NCBI RefSeq assembly: GCF_003386535.1
Contig: NZ_QTTN01000030.1
Coordinates: 1 to 64,000 of the forward strand
DNA from: Paenibacillus taihuensis
GTDB lineage: Bacteria; Bacillota; Bacilli; Paenibacillales; Paenibacillaceae
Length of the DNA stretch: 64,000 nt
Direction of reading: 5' to 3'
How positions within the stretch are numbered: the first letter of the stretch is position 1; every line of letters begins with the position of its first letter. Under the pieces are notes generated by a model. That model did not search any database and was not told where the DNA came from. It saw only the letters and a program-made list of their open reading frames with translations. A program made the position numbers and the translations under genes. This document shows, piece after piece, positions 28,423-39,902 of this stretch.

Positions 28423-28480
28423 TCCGGATATCCGGTGGATTAATTATTATATCCCTATCGACTTACTATGATTTAACCTG

Positions 28481-28509
28481 ATAATACCTGCTGACCATTT
28501 CCATGTCAA
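28481..28509 (-). promoter_or_regulatory. sulfonate operon promoter, embedded in a palindrome
   Basis: A perfect -35 TTGACA (28504-28509) and a -10 TATTAT (28481-28486) have a 17-base spacer. The promoter lies within an inverted repeat AATACCTGTTGAC / GTCAGCAGGTATT (about 28482-28516), so a regulator binding there would cover the promoter. Confidence 0.8.
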
Positions 28510-28528
28510 CAGGTATTTTTGGAAAAAT

Positions 28529-29755
28529 TTATGCGCTCAAGCTCGTCGCCGGCTTCTCCGGCGCTTGCTGTTTGAAGAGCGGCAGCAGTGAAAGCGTACC
28601 CGCCAGCATGAACAATGCGGAGATCGTATAGATGACGGTGAGCGGCAAAATCGTCTTCATCGGACCGGCAATCGCCATCATCAGCACCATTGCCCCCATA
28701 TACATCGGACCCATGATACCGCTGACGCGCCCGATGAAAGCAGCCTCGGACCATTTCAACATTATCGTATTGATTGAGATATGAATCATCGGGAAGATCA
28801 TTCCCATGAACAGCTGCAGAACGAGCGTAAACGGAACGTTCGTGGAATAGCCGACGCCGATCGTGCCGACCGTGCAGACAGCCAGGGCGAGCGCGAGCAT
28901 TTTGACGGGTGCCATCTTCTTCGCCAGCACTGCAACGCCTGCACCTCCGACGAGCATGCCGATTCCGCTAACCATGAGCACATATTGGAGGAACTCTTTT
29001 GGCTGGCCGAGCCGCTCCGTTACGACGAATATCCCCATCGTTTGGCCGAGGCCGCCGGACAATCCGGCAAGCAGGAACGTGATGCACATCGTGCGAAGGA
29101 CTCTGCTGCCCCACACATAGCGGAGACCATCCTTCATCTCGGAGATGACCGTCGTCTGCTTCGCTTCCGCCGAAGACTCGATCACTTCATCGCGCGGGAT
29201 GCGGATGAGGACGAGCGCGGACAGCAAGCTCGCGACGCCCATAACGGCGATCGAGACGTGGATGCCGAAGTTCTGGAACACGATCGTTCCGATGGACGGA
29301 CCTGCGATCATGAAGAGCGCCATTAACGTCTGGAAAATCCCCATCGCGCTTTGCAGCTGCTCCTGCGGCACATAGCGTTTGAACAGCTTCATCGATGAAG
29401 GGGCGGAGAATTGAGAGAGCGTCGCTGACAGGAATGTGGCCAGATAGACCGCTGCCCATGATTCATAAATAAGCGCAAGCAGCACGACGCCAACAGCCGC
29501 AGCCGACAGGAAGTCGCACCAAATCATCGTTCTGCGCGGGCGCCAGCGATCGGCGAACGTGCCGCCGATGAAGGCAAACAGGAAGATCGGCGCGAATTCC
29601 GCGACCGAGATAAGCGATACGGCAATGGGATCATTGTCCGTCTTCTCCGTTACATAGAGCAAGATGGCAAAGTTTCGGACCCATATCCCGATTTGCAGCA
29701 AAATATTGGACATTAAAACGGTTTGGAAAAAACGATTGCGAAACAAGATGTTCAT
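28529..29755 (-). CDS. MFS transporter, DHA3 (macrolide-efflux) type
   Basis: 408 residues with about 12 membrane segments. The opening FFQTVLMSNILLQIGIWVRNFAILLYV, the A-loop GGTFADRWRPRRTM and the later DGLRYVWGSR are typical of DHA3 drug exporters. It would export an unknown compound by proton antiport. It starts 14 bases after the GIY-YIG gene with AAAGGGG upstream, so it probably shares that operon. There is no clear terminator before the sulfonate promoter; the palindrome there may act as one weakly. Confidence 0.88.
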   Translation of the reverse strand: MNILFRNRFFQTVLMSNILLQIGIWVRNFAILLYVTEKTDNDPIAVSLISVAEFAPIFLFAFIGGTFADRWRPRRTMIWCDFLSAAAVGVVLLALIYESWAAVYLATFLSATLSQFSAPSSMKLFKRYVPQEQLQSAMGIFQTLMALFMIAGPSIGTIVFQNFGIHVSIAVMGVASLLSALVLIRIPRDEVIESSAEAKQTTVISEMKDGLRYVWGSRVLRTMCITFLLAGLSGGLGQTMGIFVVTERLGQPKEFLQYVLMVSGIGMLVGGAGVAVLAKKMAPVKMLALALAVCTVGTIGVGYSTNVPFTLVLQLFMGMIFPMIHISINTIMLKWSEAAFIGRVSGIMGPMYMGAMVLMMAIAGPMKTILPLTVIYTISALFMLAGTLSLLPLFKQQAPEKPATSLSA

Positions 29756-29769
29756 TCCCCTTTATTGTT

Positions 29770-30189
29770 CTATTTGGGCGGCTTATTATAGCCGTTCGGG
29801 ATGTACGTCTGCTGCTCCTGAAGCCACTTCTGCTCCAGCTTCTTCAGCGCCTCCCGGTAAGACTGGACGACGGATCTGTTAAGTATTGACGTGCCCGGAA
29901 CAAGCGAATCCTTGTAATCATTGCGTACTTCATCGCCGAGCTTCAGGCGTTCCAGCTCTTCGAAGCGAAAATCTGCGCCAGCCTGCTCCTTGTACTCCTT
30001 CTGCAGTTCGCTGTTCGGGTGACCGCCCATGTCGAGCGTGAATTTCTCGCGCTGCCAGGCCGATTCGATCGTCGAGGAAGAAGCGATATATCGCTTGCCG
30101 TTGCGGTCATTTACAATCTGATAAACGCCCATCGCGCGCTGCTTCATGCCGAATTCATTTTGCAATTCCTTGCGTCTGTTCACTGTCAT
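29770..30189 (-). CDS. GIY-YIG-like nuclease family protein
   Basis: 139 residues. GVYQIVNDRNGKRYIASS near 21-38 corresponds to GIY-(10-11)-YIG, with both signature triplets altered (GVY and YIA). The rest (MGGHPNSELQKEYKEQG, FRFEELERL) fits the short GIY-YIG proteins of Bacillales that are often fused or next to DUF2087 regulators. The catalytic state is uncertain because of the changed motif. GAAGGAGG precedes the ATG. It follows DUF2087 by 19 bases. Confidence 0.75.
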   Translation of the reverse strand: MTVNRRKELQNEFGMKQRAMGVYQIVNDRNGKRYIASSSTIESAWQREKFTLDMGGHPNSELQKEYKEQAGADFRFEELERLKLGDEVRNDYKDSLVPGTSILNRSVVQSYREALKKLEQKWLQEQQTYIPNGYNKPPK

Positions 30190-30208
30190 GCGGGTAATCC
30201 TCCTTCAG

Positions 30209-30973
30209 TTATACATTCAGCCAGTACGTGCTTCCATCGCTCTCGCGATTAAGAAACCCGTAATCGACCAAATAACGTCTTAACGTTACAAACTCCTCGG
30301 GCATGAACCGTCTGAGCAGCTCGTTGACCTCTGTTTCCTTGTACTTGCGGCCTTTCTTGAACGCTGTCGCCACATGGCGGAGCAGCGCGGCTTTGCGCTT
30401 CTCTTTGCGAGGCAGTCCGGTAAGCGGACCTGCTAATCCCTGCGGCAAATACTTGGCTAGCAGCGCATTGTAATCGTCTCTGGTAAGCGCGTACCGTTCG
30501 TCTACGAGCGGCGCGGTACGGTGAACGGGCACGAATTTCTGGCCGGCTGGAAGTCCGCCGTCCATCAGCTCCATAATGGCAAGGAACAGCTTCGCTTGCT
30601 TCGCCTTCTCTTTGAGCGCGAAACGATGGTTTCGGATCGTCGAGGCGCTGCCGCCGCCCGTCAGTGTAACCGTGTCAGCGTCGGAAGTGCCTGCTGCGAA
30701 TGCGCCGATGAGCTGCTTCTGCAGGTCGGTTAGACCTGTAAGCTTCTTATCTAATCCGAGCAAGTATTCCAGCATTGATCCATGCTTCTTCGCGATATGC
30801 TCAGCAACCGCTTTATGGGCTTCCATGAGGCGCGTATCGACCTGATAAACAATGCCCTCCTCGAACTGTTCGCCGCATACGAGGCAGTAGTAGCTTTCCG
30901 TATCGGCATGATAAGCATAACCTTGCTTGAGCTCTGAGAAAGAAGCATTGTAGAACGAGTCCAGGATGTTCAT
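30209..30973 (-). CDS. DUF2087 transcriptional-regulator-like protein
   Basis: 254 residues. The N-terminal CLVCGE plus AHKAVAEHIAKKHG form a likely C2H2-type zinc site at about 32-65. A LuxR-like helix-turn-helix lies at about 80-125 (LTDLQKQLIGAF, SASTIRNHRFALKEKAKQ). The C-terminal DUF2087 domain is at about 190-254 (RKAALLRHVATAFKKGRKYKETEVNELL). It is probably a cytosolic regulator of its own operon with the GIY-YIG and MFS genes. GGAG is 10 bases before ATG 30973; the frame opens at a TTG two codons earlier. Confidence 0.85.
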   Translation of the reverse strand: MNILDSFYNASFSELKQGYAYHADTESYYCLVCGEQFEEGIVYQVDTRLMEAHKAVAEHIAKKHGSMLEYLLGLDKKLTGLTDLQKQLIGAFAAGTSDADTVTLTGGGSASTIRNHRFALKEKAKQAKLFLAIMELMDGGLPAGQKFVPVHRTAPLVDERYALTRDDYNALLAKYLPQGLAGPLTGLPRKEKRKAALLRHVATAFKKGRKYKETEVNELLRRFMPEEFVTLRRYLVDYGFLNRESDGSTYWLNV

Positions 30974-31163
30974 GGTCAAACAACTCCGTATTTAGTTTAT
31001 TTATACTATAGACATTATATCGATTTGTTTGTTATTTATCAACAGCGAGTGTGATTTGGATTAGGGGCGGGTTAGAGTGGAAACTCGCTATTGGCACGAT
31101 CTGGCTGGAACATTTGAGCCATCCGGCTCGTCTGGAGAGAAGAGAGAATAGGGGGGTTATTCC

Positions 31164-31682
31164 ATGAAACTTCGTAATCTGCTGCAGTGGCGCTGGGGGC
31201 TGCTGCTTCTGGTCGTTGCCGGTTCCATTGGTTGGGTTTTGAGCTTGCCTAATCCGAGAGAGTGGAAAACCCAAGTATCATCGAAAGTCCGTGAACTCGC
31301 GCAGGACTCGCTTCCTGTGTTCGTCGTTACGACCGGTGAAACGGTTATACCCGTAACTCAGAGCACTTACTGTTGGGGCAACCGCGGCTGTGCCGATTAT
31401 GCATGGGGTAAAATGATGACGAAGCAGATTGAGCCAACTATCGTCGAAGCTGGGAGCACGATTCACATCGGTCTTGAAGACGTGGCCGCACCATCGATAT
31501 TGAACGCACAGCAATTTCTTGATGATAATGGATATGAAATTGTAAAACTGGCGGACGGGGCATTCAAGGCTCCGACGGCTCGGGGAGTCTACCACTATGG
31601 CATATCCGCGTATTGGAAGACGGATGATGGCAAATATTCGAAAGGCGACAGCTCGGTTGTGTTTGTAATCGAGGTGAAATAA
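31164..31682 (+). CDS. hypothetical membrane-anchored exported protein
   Basis: 172 residues. A signal anchor lies at about 10-28 (WGLLLLVVAGSIGWVLSL), followed by a mainly beta extracytoplasmic domain. It has a Cys pair in QSTYCWGNRGCADYA that could form a disulfide, and HYGISAYWKTDD near the end. The motif recalls other Bacillales lipoproteins of unknown function. A GGGGGG ribosome site lies before the ATG. It stands alone on the plus strand. Confidence 0.75.
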   Translation: MKLRNLLQWRWGLLLLVVAGSIGWVLSLPNPREWKTQVSSKVRELAQDSLPVFVVTTGETVIPVTQSTYCWGNRGCADYAWGKMMTKQIEPTIVEAGSTIHIGLEDVAAPSILNAQQFLDDNGYEIVKLADGAFKAPTARGVYHYGISAYWKTDDGKYSKGDSSVVFVIEVK

Positions 31683-31693
31683 CCGTGAAAATG

Positions 31694-31763
31694 AAGAATG
31701 ACGATGATCCAAGCTTCAAGCCGCTTCGTTCCGCCGCTTAAAGCCTCGATCATCGTCATTCTT
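31694..31763. repeat. perfect 16-bp inverted repeat
   Basis: AAGAATGACGATGATC at 31694-31709 and its exact complement at 31748-31763, with a 38-base loop. The right arm lies in the coding end of the 63-residue gene on the minus strand, the left arm just after its stop. There is no T-run, so it is not a clear terminator. Confidence 0.8.
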
Positions 31764-31907
31764 GGGAAGTACATATTTGCTGCGCTTATCCGGCTTAATC
31801 TGGGTGACCGGCTTCACTCCGTTCCAGCTTCCTCTCTGCAGTCTCGGGTCCATTCCGCCCTGCCTTAGCTTCTTCTCTAATCGTTTCCTCGATTCACTCT
31901 TCGCCAT
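31716..31907 (-). CDS. small basic hypothetical protein, 63 aa
   Basis: Lys/Arg-rich protein starting MAKSESRKRLEKKLRQGG, with DPRLQRGSWNGVKPVTQ and a tail DDDRGFKRRNEAA. It has no membrane segment and resembles small conserved proteins of spore formers whose function is unknown. GGAGCG precedes the ATG. The 3' end contributes one arm of a 16-bp inverted repeat. Confidence 0.65.
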   Translation of the reverse strand: MAKSESRKRLEKKLRQGGMDPRLQRGSWNGVKPVTQIKPDKRSKYVLPKNDDDRGFKRRNEAA

Positions 31908-31923
31908 GCAATATGCACGCTCC

Positions 31924-32203
31924 TTAGTTGGTTGATCGACAGCTTGTGCTTGTGTGCTGTCTCTTATAGCTTACGCGATGGGAGCGGTTATGTTCAAGTC
32001 CGGGTTGGGATTGCAGCGGTGTGCAGGTGGTGCAACGCGGTGTCTGACTTCGCGCCCTATATCGCTGAACCACCGCTGCACTTTCGCGGTGGTTTAGCGA
32101 TATAAGGCGCTCTGAGAGCGGGTTTCCACCTCTCTCAGAAGGCATTTTCGCGATTCTCGCCGCTGAAAGCGGCTTTTCACTCTCTCCGCGCCGTTCATCC
32201 GCT
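31924..32203. other. gene-free stretch with hairpin module copy A
   Basis: No convincing gene. Short hairpins occur, such as the palindrome CGCTCTGAGAGCG at about 32108-32120. The module 32079-32122 (CACTTTCGCGGTGG, then 28 bases on GCGCTCTGAGAGCGGG) recurs at 32651-32694. Confidence 0.6.
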
Positions 32204-32500
32204 AATGTAGCTACCTGGAAGACTCTCTTTCGCTCATTTGGTCGATTTTCGGCCAATGTAGTTACCTGGGGGACTCTCTTTCACTCATTTGGTCGATTTT
32301 CGGCCAATGTAGATACCTGGGGGACTCTCTTTCACTCATTTGGCCGATTTTCGGCCAATGTAGATACCTGGGGGACTCTCTTTCGCTCATTAGGCCGATT
32401 TTCGGCCAATGTAGATACCTGGGGGACTCTCTTTCGCTCATTTGGCCGATTTCGGCCAATGTAGATACCTGGAGGACTCTCGCTCATTTGGCGGTTCTTC
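32204..32500. repeat. 51-bp tandem repeat, about 5.8 copies
   Basis: Units start with AATGTAG at 32204, 32255, 32306, 32357, 32408 and 32458 (the last 50 bp later and decayed). Each reads AATGTAGnTACCTGG, then GACTCTCTTTC, CTCATTTGG and CGATTTTCGGCC. A 51-bp unit is 17 codons, so an artefactual repeat frame opens on the minus strand. There are no spacers, so it is not a CRISPR. Confidence 0.92.
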
Positions 32501-32834
32501 AGTTAATCTCACGCATGTAGCCGGTCTGCTGGACTTCTTTAGCTAAATCTCGACGAATCTCACGCATGTAGCTGGTCTGCTGAAGTCGCAGTTTGATAAG
32601 AGAAAAACGTCTTAGTTTGTGTCCACTTTCTTAACAGAGGTCCTCCGCGGCACTTTCGCGGTGGATCGGCGACATCGAGCGCTCTGAGAGCGGGTTTTGC
32701 CTCACTCAGCCGCGTTTAGCGGTACTTTGGCGTTTGAGGAGGCTTTATCCTCTCTCGGCGACAGCGGAGCTAGCTAGTTTTGAAACTTCGACGAATTCAG
32801 CGACGCAGGCGAGTTTAAGCGTTCATCTACGCCA
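32501..32834. other. gene-free stretch with hairpin module copy B
   Basis: Two related about 50-bp pieces ending in CACGCATGTAGC and GGTCTGCTG occur at about 32511-32580. The module of 32079-32122 recurs at 32651-32694. No gene is supported. Confidence 0.6.
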
Positions 32835-34058
32835 TCAAGCCGCATCCCGGCGATCCGGCGGCAATAGAAACGACAGTATGCCGATGATCGGCAGGAAGCT
32901 CGAGGACGTCATCATCTGGTCGAGCCCCCATGCCTCGGCGAGCTTGCCGAGAACGACCGCGCCGAGCGCGCCCATGCCGAAGGCGAGGCCGGTGATGAGC
33001 CCCGACGCCATCCCGACTTTGCCCGGGAGAAGTTCCTGGGCGTAAACGACGCTGACGGAGTAGCCCGACAGCAGAACGAAGCCCAGAATAAACGTAACCG
33101 GATAGATCCACATCAGCGGCAGATGCGGCAGGATGAGCGCGAATGGCGTCGCGCATCCCATCGACAGCGCGATCATCCGCTTTCGACCGATCCGGTCTGC
33201 CATGACGCCGCCGAAGAACGTGCCGAGCACGCCTGCAGCCATGAACAAGAAGATCGGCACCTGTGCTTCGCGAACGGACAAGCCGTATTTATTTTCAGCA
33301 AAGAATTGATAGAATGTCGAGATGCCGCTCATGTACCATGATCTTCCGAACACGAGCAGAACGAGAATCGTGAGCGCCATCGTCACCGTGGAGCGGCTAA
33401 GCTTATTCTCCGACGTGGCACTCGCTTTATTAGCCGCCCGCTTCACCGGCTTGCCATGCTGCTCCAGCTGCTCCCGATACCACGGCACGACGCGCAGCAG
33501 AATGAGAATCGCACTTGCCGCTAGCAGTGTGCCCCAAATCGCCCCAGACTGGCCGAGCGGGACGAAGAGAAAGATCGTCATCAGCGGCGCCAGCGAGCTG
33601 CCTGCGTTGCCCCCTACTTGATAGATAGACTGCGCCAAGCCCCGGCGACCGCCTGCCGCGAAGTAAACGACACGCGAGCCCTCCGGATGGAAGATCGCCG
33701 AGCCGAGCCCGACGAATACGACAGCGAGCAGCACGAACCAGAAGCCCGGCGCGAAAGCGAGCCCCGCCATCCCGATCAAGCTGAGCCCCATACCGACCGG
33801 CAGCATCCACGGTGCCGGTCTCTTGTCCGAGAAGTAGCCGACAAGCGGCTGCATGATCGACGACGTCATATTGAGCGTAAACGCGATCCAGCCAATCTGG
33901 CCATAGGACAACGTCAATGATTTTTGCAAGATAGGAAACAATGCCGCGACAACAGCCTGCATCGTATCATTCATTAAGTGCACTGAACTAATTGCGAATA
34001 GAATGGCGTAGATGGTTCCTGTCTGCACCGCCGCAGAACGAACCGAAGCCGTCGTCAT
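32835..34058 (-). CDS. MFS transporter, fosmidomycin-resistance (Fsr) type
   Basis: 407 residues with about 12 membrane segments. LMNDTMQAVVAALFPILQKSL, GYFSDKRPAPWMLPVGMG and FHPEGSRVVYFAAGGRRG are characteristic of Fsr-family exporters. It would extrude fosmidomycin-like or other small compounds. ATG 34058 is preferred because GGAAGGTG lies 10 bases upstream; the frame opens at a GTG inside that site. It is monocistronic and divergent from the adaptor gene at 34307. Confidence 0.9.
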   Translation of the reverse strand: MTTASVRSAAVQTGTIYAILFAISSVHLMNDTMQAVVAALFPILQKSLTLSYGQIGWIAFTLNMTSSIMQPLVGYFSDKRPAPWMLPVGMGLSLIGMAGLAFAPGFWFVLLAVVFVGLGSAIFHPEGSRVVYFAAGGRRGLAQSIYQVGGNAGSSLAPLMTIFLFVPLGQSGAIWGTLLAASAILILLRVVPWYREQLEQHGKPVKRAANKASATSENKLSRSTVTMALTILVLLVFGRSWYMSGISTFYQFFAENKYGLSVREAQVPIFLFMAAGVLGTFFGGVMADRIGRKRMIALSMGCATPFALILPHLPLMWIYPVTFILGFVLLSGYSVSVVYAQELLPGKVGMASGLITGLAFGMGALGAVVLGKLAEAWGLDQMMTSSSFLPIIGILSFLLPPDRRDAA

Positions 34059-34214
34059 GCCTGCTGTCACCTTCCTTTTTTTCAGCCAAGACTACCCCTC
34101 AGCCTTCTACTACCGTAAAATAGAATCTAACAGCAACCTTAGCACAGATGTGCCGCTGGAACAATTTAAGAGAATGTCATTTCCATTTCATACTAATAAC
34201 TGGAAATGTAACCG

Positions 34215-34243
34215 TTGACATCGCTATAGACGACCGTTATTCT
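34215..34243 (+). promoter_or_regulatory. promoter of the efflux-adaptor lipoprotein gene
   Basis: TTGACA at 34215-34220, a 17-base spacer, then TATTCT at 34238-34243. An inverted CATTTCCA/TGGAAATG pair lies just upstream (about 34179-34208) and could be an operator. Confidence 0.55.
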
Positions 34244-34306
34244 TTTGATATAGCAGCTTGCGATCGTCCTATTAAATGCAATCCCAACTGAGGGGAGAAT
34301 TTCATA

Positions 34307-35359
34307 GTGCAAACTCTACATTCCAGAAAGCGCACAAGACGCACCTCCTTGCTGCGTCTCATATTAGCAGGCACGATTGCGGCTTCGCTGCTCAGCGGGT
34401 GCTCCTTGCTGCCAGCAGAAGAGGAGTCGCTCCAACCGCCAATCATATCGAAGAAGGAAGAAGTCCATGACACCGCCCTCGTTACACGCGGCAACATGGA
34501 GCTGTACTTGACCTCGACCGCAACTGCCTCCTCCGATACGAACAACAATGTGTCTTTCAGCGAATCCGGCGGGATCTTGAAAATGATGCATGTGCAGGAA
34601 GGCGACAAAGTGAAGAAAGGCGATCCGATCGCGGAGCTCGATACCGGTGACCTCCCTCTGCAGATCAAGCTGCAGAAGCTTACCGTGGAGCAACGCTCGC
34701 TCCAATATGCCGACTCACTGAAGAACAGCTCGGACAAGGATCAAATTCAATTTGCCAAGATTGATCTCGAGAAAGAGCAGCTTCAGCTCTCGGCACTCGA
34801 GAAGCAATACGCGAAAGCACTGCTGCTCGCCCCTTCTGACGGTCTCGTAACGTACCTGATTGACATGAAGCCAGGAGAAGCCGTCGAAGCGAATCGCGTC
34901 ATGGCCGTCGTATCCGATCCGAGCAAGGTGAACTTCATCTATGAATCAACCGATTCGTCCAAAATCACTGCGGTGAAGAAGGGCTACGAGGTAGACGTCA
35001 CGTTCGATAAGAAGACGTATAAAGGAAAAGTCATCCAAACGCCGTCGACAGCACCTAAAAGCGACAACGAGAGCATCCAGCGTCGCAACGCACGTGCACT
35101 CATCATCGCTCTGGACGCACCCAAGCCGCCAGTCGAGATTGGCCAGCTAGCCGATATTAAGCTCTTCATCGAGAAGCGCGATAATGTGCTTACGATCCCG
35201 CGCGGCGCGCTTCAGAGCATGTTCGGCCGCAACTATATCGAAACGATTGAGAACGACCGGGTCAAAGAGGTCGATGTCGAAGTCGGCCTGAAAACGAATG
35301 ATCAGGTTGAGATTATTCAAGGCATCGCGGAAGGCCAGAAGGTCATCGTCGATAACTGA
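34307..35359 (+). CDS. efflux adaptor (HlyD/RND membrane-fusion) lipoprotein
   Basis: 350 residues. A lipobox signal (AASLLSGCS) is followed by a biotinyl-lipoyl-like half (VQEGDKVKKGDPIAELDTG), a short helical hairpin at about 125-170, the second lipoyl half (LLLAPSDGLVTYL) and beta-barrel/membrane-proximal parts to VIVDN. In Gram-positives such proteins partner with MacB-type ABC exporters, but no transporter gene adjoins this one. GTG start with GAGGGGAG 9 bases upstream. It is convergent with lacZ through a shared terminator. Confidence 0.85.
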   Translation: MQTLHSRKRTRRTSLLRLILAGTIAASLLSGCSLLPAEEESLQPPIISKKEEVHDTALVTRGNMELYLTSTATASSDTNNNVSFSESGGILKMMHVQEGDKVKKGDPIAELDTGDLPLQIKLQKLTVEQRSLQYADSLKNSSDKDQIQFAKIDLEKEQLQLSALEKQYAKALLLAPSDGLVTYLIDMKPGEAVEANRVMAVVSDPSKVNFIYESTDSSKITAVKKGYEVDVTFDKKTYKGKVIQTPSTAPKSDNESIQRRNARALIIALDAPKPPVEIGQLADIKLFIEKRDNVLTIPRGALQSMFGRNYIETIENDRVKEVDVEVGLKTNDQVEIIQGIAEGQKVIVDN

Positions 35360-35368
35360 TCCTCTAAC

Positions 35369-35432
35369 AGAAATAAGCGTCCCAGCAAGCGGCTGTATGT
35401 GAACCATACAGCTGCTGCCGGGACGCTTATTT
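35369..35432. terminator. bidirectional terminator between adaptor gene and lacZ
   Basis: AAATAAGCGTCCC pairs with GGGACGCTTATTT, with an inner GCGGCTGTATG/CATACAGCTGC stem. Thymine-rich sequence follows on either strand. Confidence 0.88.
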
Positions 35433-35446
35433 CATTTTACAACCAA

Positions 35447-38602
<3,156 letters not shown>

Positions 38603-38663
38603 TTATATCGCTACTTTAATGGACTTTGCTCAGCAACGTAAATATAAAAATAAGCAATGACAT

Positions 38664-38720
38664 ATAAAAAAAATGAAACAAGCGCAGGATGGCGTAGAAT
38701 CCGCCAATCCGTGCTTGTTC
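38664..38720 (-). terminator. terminator of the export operon
   Basis: AACAAGC..GGATTGGCG pairs with CGCCATCC..GCTTGTT around a loop, then a T-rich run on the minus strand. It lies 11 bases after the permease stop. Confidence 0.85.
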
Positions 38721-38729
38721 CATCTGTCC

Positions 38730-39902
38730 TTATTCGAATCGCAGCGCCTCGATCGGACGCAAATTCGATGCTTTGTTCGCCGGGAATAACCCGAACACGA
38801 CGCCGATGAATACCGAGAAGCCGAATGCGAGTCCGATAACCGGAATCGACAAGACGACCGTGATCTTCATCGCATGGGATAGAATCTGAGAAGTTCCTAT
38901 ACCTATGGCGATGCCAAGCAACCCGCCGAGACCGCTGAGCGCGATCGATTCGATGAGGAATTGGATCATAATGTCCTTCTTCTTCGCACCGATCGCTTTG
39001 CGGATACCGATCTCCCGCGTGCGCTCGGTTACCGACACGAGCATAATATTCATAATGCCGATACCGCCGACGAGCAGCGAGATTGCCGCGACGCCGCCAA
39101 GCGCCAGCGACAGCGTATCGGAGATGCTGCTGAACGAGTCGAGCAAGTCCTGCTGGTTAAAGACGCGGTAGCTGTTTGTGTCGCCGCGGAACTTCTTGCT
39201 CAGCTCCGTTTCGAGCTCGGTCACGACCTGATCCATTTTGTCCGCATCCGCTACTTGCACGTTGATAGTCTTAACCCCTTTGGATTTAAACAATCGCTCG
39301 GAGGTCGTGATCGGAATAACGACCACTTCGTCATTGGAGCCGGTCAGCGAGCTGCCCTTGGACGCAAGCACGCCGACGACCTTGTACCGCACGCCATTAA
39401 TGAGAAAAGATTGACCGACCGCGTTCGTCGTACCGAACAAATCCGTCGCCGTCGTTGCGCCTAGCACCGCTATCCGCTGATAGTAATCGAGGTCAATTTG
39501 AGCAACGAAGCGGCCCTGCGCCAGCTCGTATTCCTTAACATCGAGGTAATCAGCCGTTGTGCCGACGACGCTGACGCTCGTGCTTTCGCTGCCGTTCTTC
39601 ACGCTCGCATTCTGTTGGTTAATCGGCGCTGCGAAGGCGATGTCATCCTTGTTCGTAATTTCTTCCGCTTCCTTATAATCCACCGTCGTCTTCGAGCCGC
39701 GGCCCGTAATGTTGACGGTAAGCAGGTTCGTGCCCAGGCTCTCGACCTGATCGGTAACCTGCTTCGTCGTTCCCTGCCCTACGCCAACGAGCGCGATGAC
39801 GGCGGCAACGCCGATGATGATGCCGAGCATCGTGAGGAGCGACCTCATCTTGTTGGCGAGTATGCTTTTACCCGCCATTTTGAAGGCTTGACTGAGGTTC
39901 AC
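38730..39902 (-). CDS. MacB-type ABC transporter permease
   Basis: 390 residues. TM1 is at about 20-42 (LLTMLGIIIGVAAVIALVGVG), followed by a large extracytoplasmic MacB_PCD domain. Three C-terminal TMs form the FtsX domain (VSVTERTREIGIRKAIGAKKKDI, ISLLVGGIGIMNIML). GTG 39902 is preferred: AAGAAGGCGG lies upstream, and the protein then begins NLSQAFKMAGKSIL, as in relatives. It overlaps the ATPase gene by 35 bases. With the ATPase and the adaptor it should form an export complex for a drug, peptide or lipid. Confidence 0.9.
   Translation of the reverse strand: MNLSQAFKMAGKSILANKMRSLLTMLGIIIGVAAVIALVGVGQGTTKQVTDQVESLGTNLLTVNITGRGSKTTVDYKEAEEITNKDDIAFAAPINQQNASVKNGSESTSVSVVGTTADYLDVKEYELAQGRFVAQIDLDYYQRIAVLGATTATDLFGTTNAVGQSFLINGVRYKVVGVLASKGSSLTGSNDEVVVIPITTSERLFKSKGVKTINVQVADADKMDQVVTELETELSKKFRGDTNSYRVFNQQDLLDSFSSISDTLSLALGGVAAISLLVGGIGIMNIMLVSVTERTREIGIRKAIGAKKKDIMIQFLIESIALSGLGGLLGIAIGIGTSQILSHAMKITVVLSIPVIGLAFGFSVFIGVVFGLFPANKASNLRPIEALRFE

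Noticed and set aside
31924-32256. 110-residue minus-strand frame
   Set aside because: Runs across hairpin module A and the first tandem repeat units; no ribosome site, composition unlike a gene.
32262-32459. 65-residue repeat protein reading frame
   Set aside because: It exists only because 51 bp equals 17 codons; no ribosome site and no sign of selection.
32204-32500. possible CRISPR array
   Set aside because: The whole 51-bp unit repeats, with no unique spacers and no cas genes nearby.
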